A stretch of DNA of 64,000 nucleotides from Pseudomonas sp. ISL-84 (GTDB lineage: Bacteria; Bacillota; Bacilli; Bacillales; Cytobacillaceae). Of this stretch, positions 63,037 through 64,000 are shown piece by piece; the first letter of the stretch is position 1; the number at the start of each line of letters is the position of its first letter. The notes under the pieces were generated by a model, which saw only the letters and a program-made list of their open reading frames with translations, ran no database searches and was not told the DNA's origin. The position numbers and the translations under genes were made by a program. The stretch covers positions 92,971-156,970 of the forward strand of contig JAGGRA010000009.1 in NCBI GenBank assembly GCA_018613035.1, given 5' to 3'.

Positions 63037-63051
63037 TGGCATGATTTTTGC
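63037..63051 (+). promoter_or_regulatory. Sigma-54 (-24/-12) promoter of the oxidoreductase gene
   Basis: TGGCATGATTTTTGC: GG-N10-GC, 39 bases before the ATG at 63091. It is very similar to the site driving the symporter operon. Confidence 0.85.
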
Positions 63052-63090
63052 TTGTTATATAATTAAAAGCTTTCGAAGGAGTGTTAAATC

Positions 63091-64000
63091 ATGTCACAAT
63101 TTAAGCACTTATTTAGCCCGGTATCGATTGGAAATACGGAATTAAACAATAGAATCTTAAGTACAGCCCATCAAACCAATCATGTAATCGACGGAATTCC
63201 AACCCCTGATATGACAGCCTACCATGTTGAAAGGGCAAAAGGGGGAGCTGGATTGCTGATCCTCGAAGCTGCGGCAGTTCATCCATCGGGCATGCTGACA
63301 ACGAATACAATAGCAGGATATGATGAGAAGGTCGTACCTGCTTATTTGGAATTGGCTAATGAAGTCCATTCATACGGAACAAAAGTGTTTCAGCAATTGT
63401 TTCATGGAGGAAGGGAAGTTGTCTCAAGTGAATATAAGGGAGCAGCCTGGGCTCCGTCTGCTGTTCCAAGTCTGCGATTCGGCACCATGCCAAGACCTAT
63501 GAGTGTGGAAGAAATTAAAGAAGTGATTGAAGGGTTTGCGTTATCTGCGAAATTAGCAAAGGCCGGGGGACTGGATGGGGTAGAAATATGCTGTTCACAC
63601 GGCTATCTCCCAGCACAGTTCTGGTCGGAGCATACCAATCTTCGCACGGATGAATACGGGGGAACCTTCCAAAATCGAATGAGATTTATTGTTGAAATCA
63701 TGGAACGAGTGTGGGAGGAGGTAGGAGAGGATTTCACGGTCGGGATTCGAATGAGCGCAGATGAAATGACGATGGATGGTACGGATGTAAAGGATGCCGT
63801 TAAAATTGTTGAATATTTGGTGGATCGTGTCCGGGTGGACTTTATAGATGTTACTGCCGGGGATTCCAGTACATATGCAGGTTCCACCCATATTGTGCCG
63901 CCATCCCCCATTAAGCATGCTTACCTTACCCCACAAGCATTTAAAATCCGCATGGCGGGTGCCGTGCCGGTCTTTGTTGGCTCCAGAATTGTCGATCCTG
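63091..64000 (+). CDS. OYE-family NADH:flavin oxidoreductase (5' part)
   Basis: 303 codons are open to the window edge. It starts MSQFKHLFSPVSIGNTELNNRI after GAAGGAG. FMN-barrel motifs include QQLFHGGREV (about 105), GLDGVEICCSHGYLPAQFWSEHTN (about 160-185) with the HGYL pair, and EYGGTFQNRMRF. This is the long TMADH/2,4-dienoyl-CoA reductase type, which also carries a Fe-S cluster and NAD domain beyond the window. Enzymes of this type act in dienoyl-CoA reduction or demethylation of quaternary amines such as stachydrine. The sigma-54 control and symporter neighbour fit a catabolic role. Confidence 0.9.
   Translation, partial: MSQFKHLFSPVSIGNTELNNRILSTAHQTNHVIDGIPTPDMTAYHVERAKGGAGLLILEAAAVHPSGMLTTNTIAGYDEKVVPAYLELANEVHSYGTKVFQQLFHGGREVVSSEYKGAAWAPSAVPSLRFGTMPRPMSVEEIKEVIEGFALSAKLAKAGGLDGVEICCSHGYLPAQFWSEHTNLRTDEYGGTFQNRMRFIVEIMERVWEEVGEDFTVGIRMSADEMTMDGTDVKDAVKIVEYLVDRVRVDFIDVTAGDSSTYAGSTHIVPPSPIKHAYLTPQAFKIRMAGAVPVFVGSRIVDP

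Noticed and set aside
63113..63936. Minus-strand ORFs opposite the oxidoreductase gene
   Set aside because: The plus-strand frame has clear OYE-family motifs across its whole length; the minus frames are shadows.
1..64000. tRNA, rRNA, transposase or prophage genes
   Set aside because: None could be recognised on either strand by reading; small structured RNAs without protein motifs could still be missed.

Overview
The window comes from a low-GC, endospore-forming Bacillaceae genome (Bacillus/Cytobacillus/Mesobacillus-like). The evidence is three complete GerA-family germinant-receptor operons, strong AGGAGG-type ribosome sites, frequent TTG/GTG starts, and Bacillus-typical genes (dbpA, Ohr, DUF3231, YqxD/YaiI family). 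No rRNA, tRNA, CRISPR array, transposase or phage gene was seen.

Layout. 0.2-1.9 kb: a small ORF and an amidase. 2.0-3.7 kb: a two-gene minus-strand operon whose second gene reads through an in-frame UGA in a UGA-Gly-Ser-Cys motif with a hairpin just downstream, so it is a likely selenoprotein. 3.9-4.7 kb: gene remnants around a palindromic repeat. 4.9-8.6 kb: ger operon 1 (A-B-C). 9.2-11.0 kb: LysM/beta-propeller protein. 11.4-12.9 kb: dbpA. 13.4-15.2 kb: Rrf2 regulator, AhpD-like protein and Ohr. 15.4-19.1 kb: ger operon 2 (A-C-B). 19.4-22.1 kb: VanR/VanS/VanY-like trio. 22.3-25.2 kb: TetR regulator, a second VanY-like lipoprotein and an MFS exporter. 25.4-34.0 kb: mixed small genes, a dicarboxylate symporter, a Zn-ribbon/TPR pair, an M20-like peptidase and remnants.

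34.3-49.4 kb is a defense island. It holds an MZA-type cassette (MutL/MORC-like GHKL ATPase, Z1 helicase-like protein, DUF4420-type PD-(D/E)XK protein, AIPR protein), then Vsr and a C5-cytosine methyltransferase, then a three-gene McrB-like AAA/DUF2357 nuclease system, a MazG-like protein and a 40-residue ORF. 49.7-55.1 kb: DUF2294-like, Nif3-like and nucleoside-gate proteins, a DUF2975 pair and a methyltransferase. 55.2-58.9 kb: ger operon 3 (B-A-C). 59.2-64.0 kb: a sigma-54 locus in which a PAS-AAA+ activator sits between two convincing -24/-12 promoters, one driving a Na+/solute symporter with a small subunit and the other an OYE-family oxidoreductase that runs off the window.

Three themes cut across genes. 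(1) An 18-bp palindrome ACTTACcttctaGTAAGT (one copy with ctatta in the centre) occurs four times: inside the TetR promoter, before the VanY lipoprotein, before the MFS exporter, and 7.5 kb away before ohr. It defines a probable thiol/electrophile-stress regulon. (2) GGGACAG/CTGTCCC-type palindromes sit at the breakpoints of truncated duplicates of genes that are intact elsewhere in the window. (3) Several starts or decodings would be missed by standard gene calling: the UGA selenocysteine codon, a probable ATT start, and a probably leaderless tetR mRNA.
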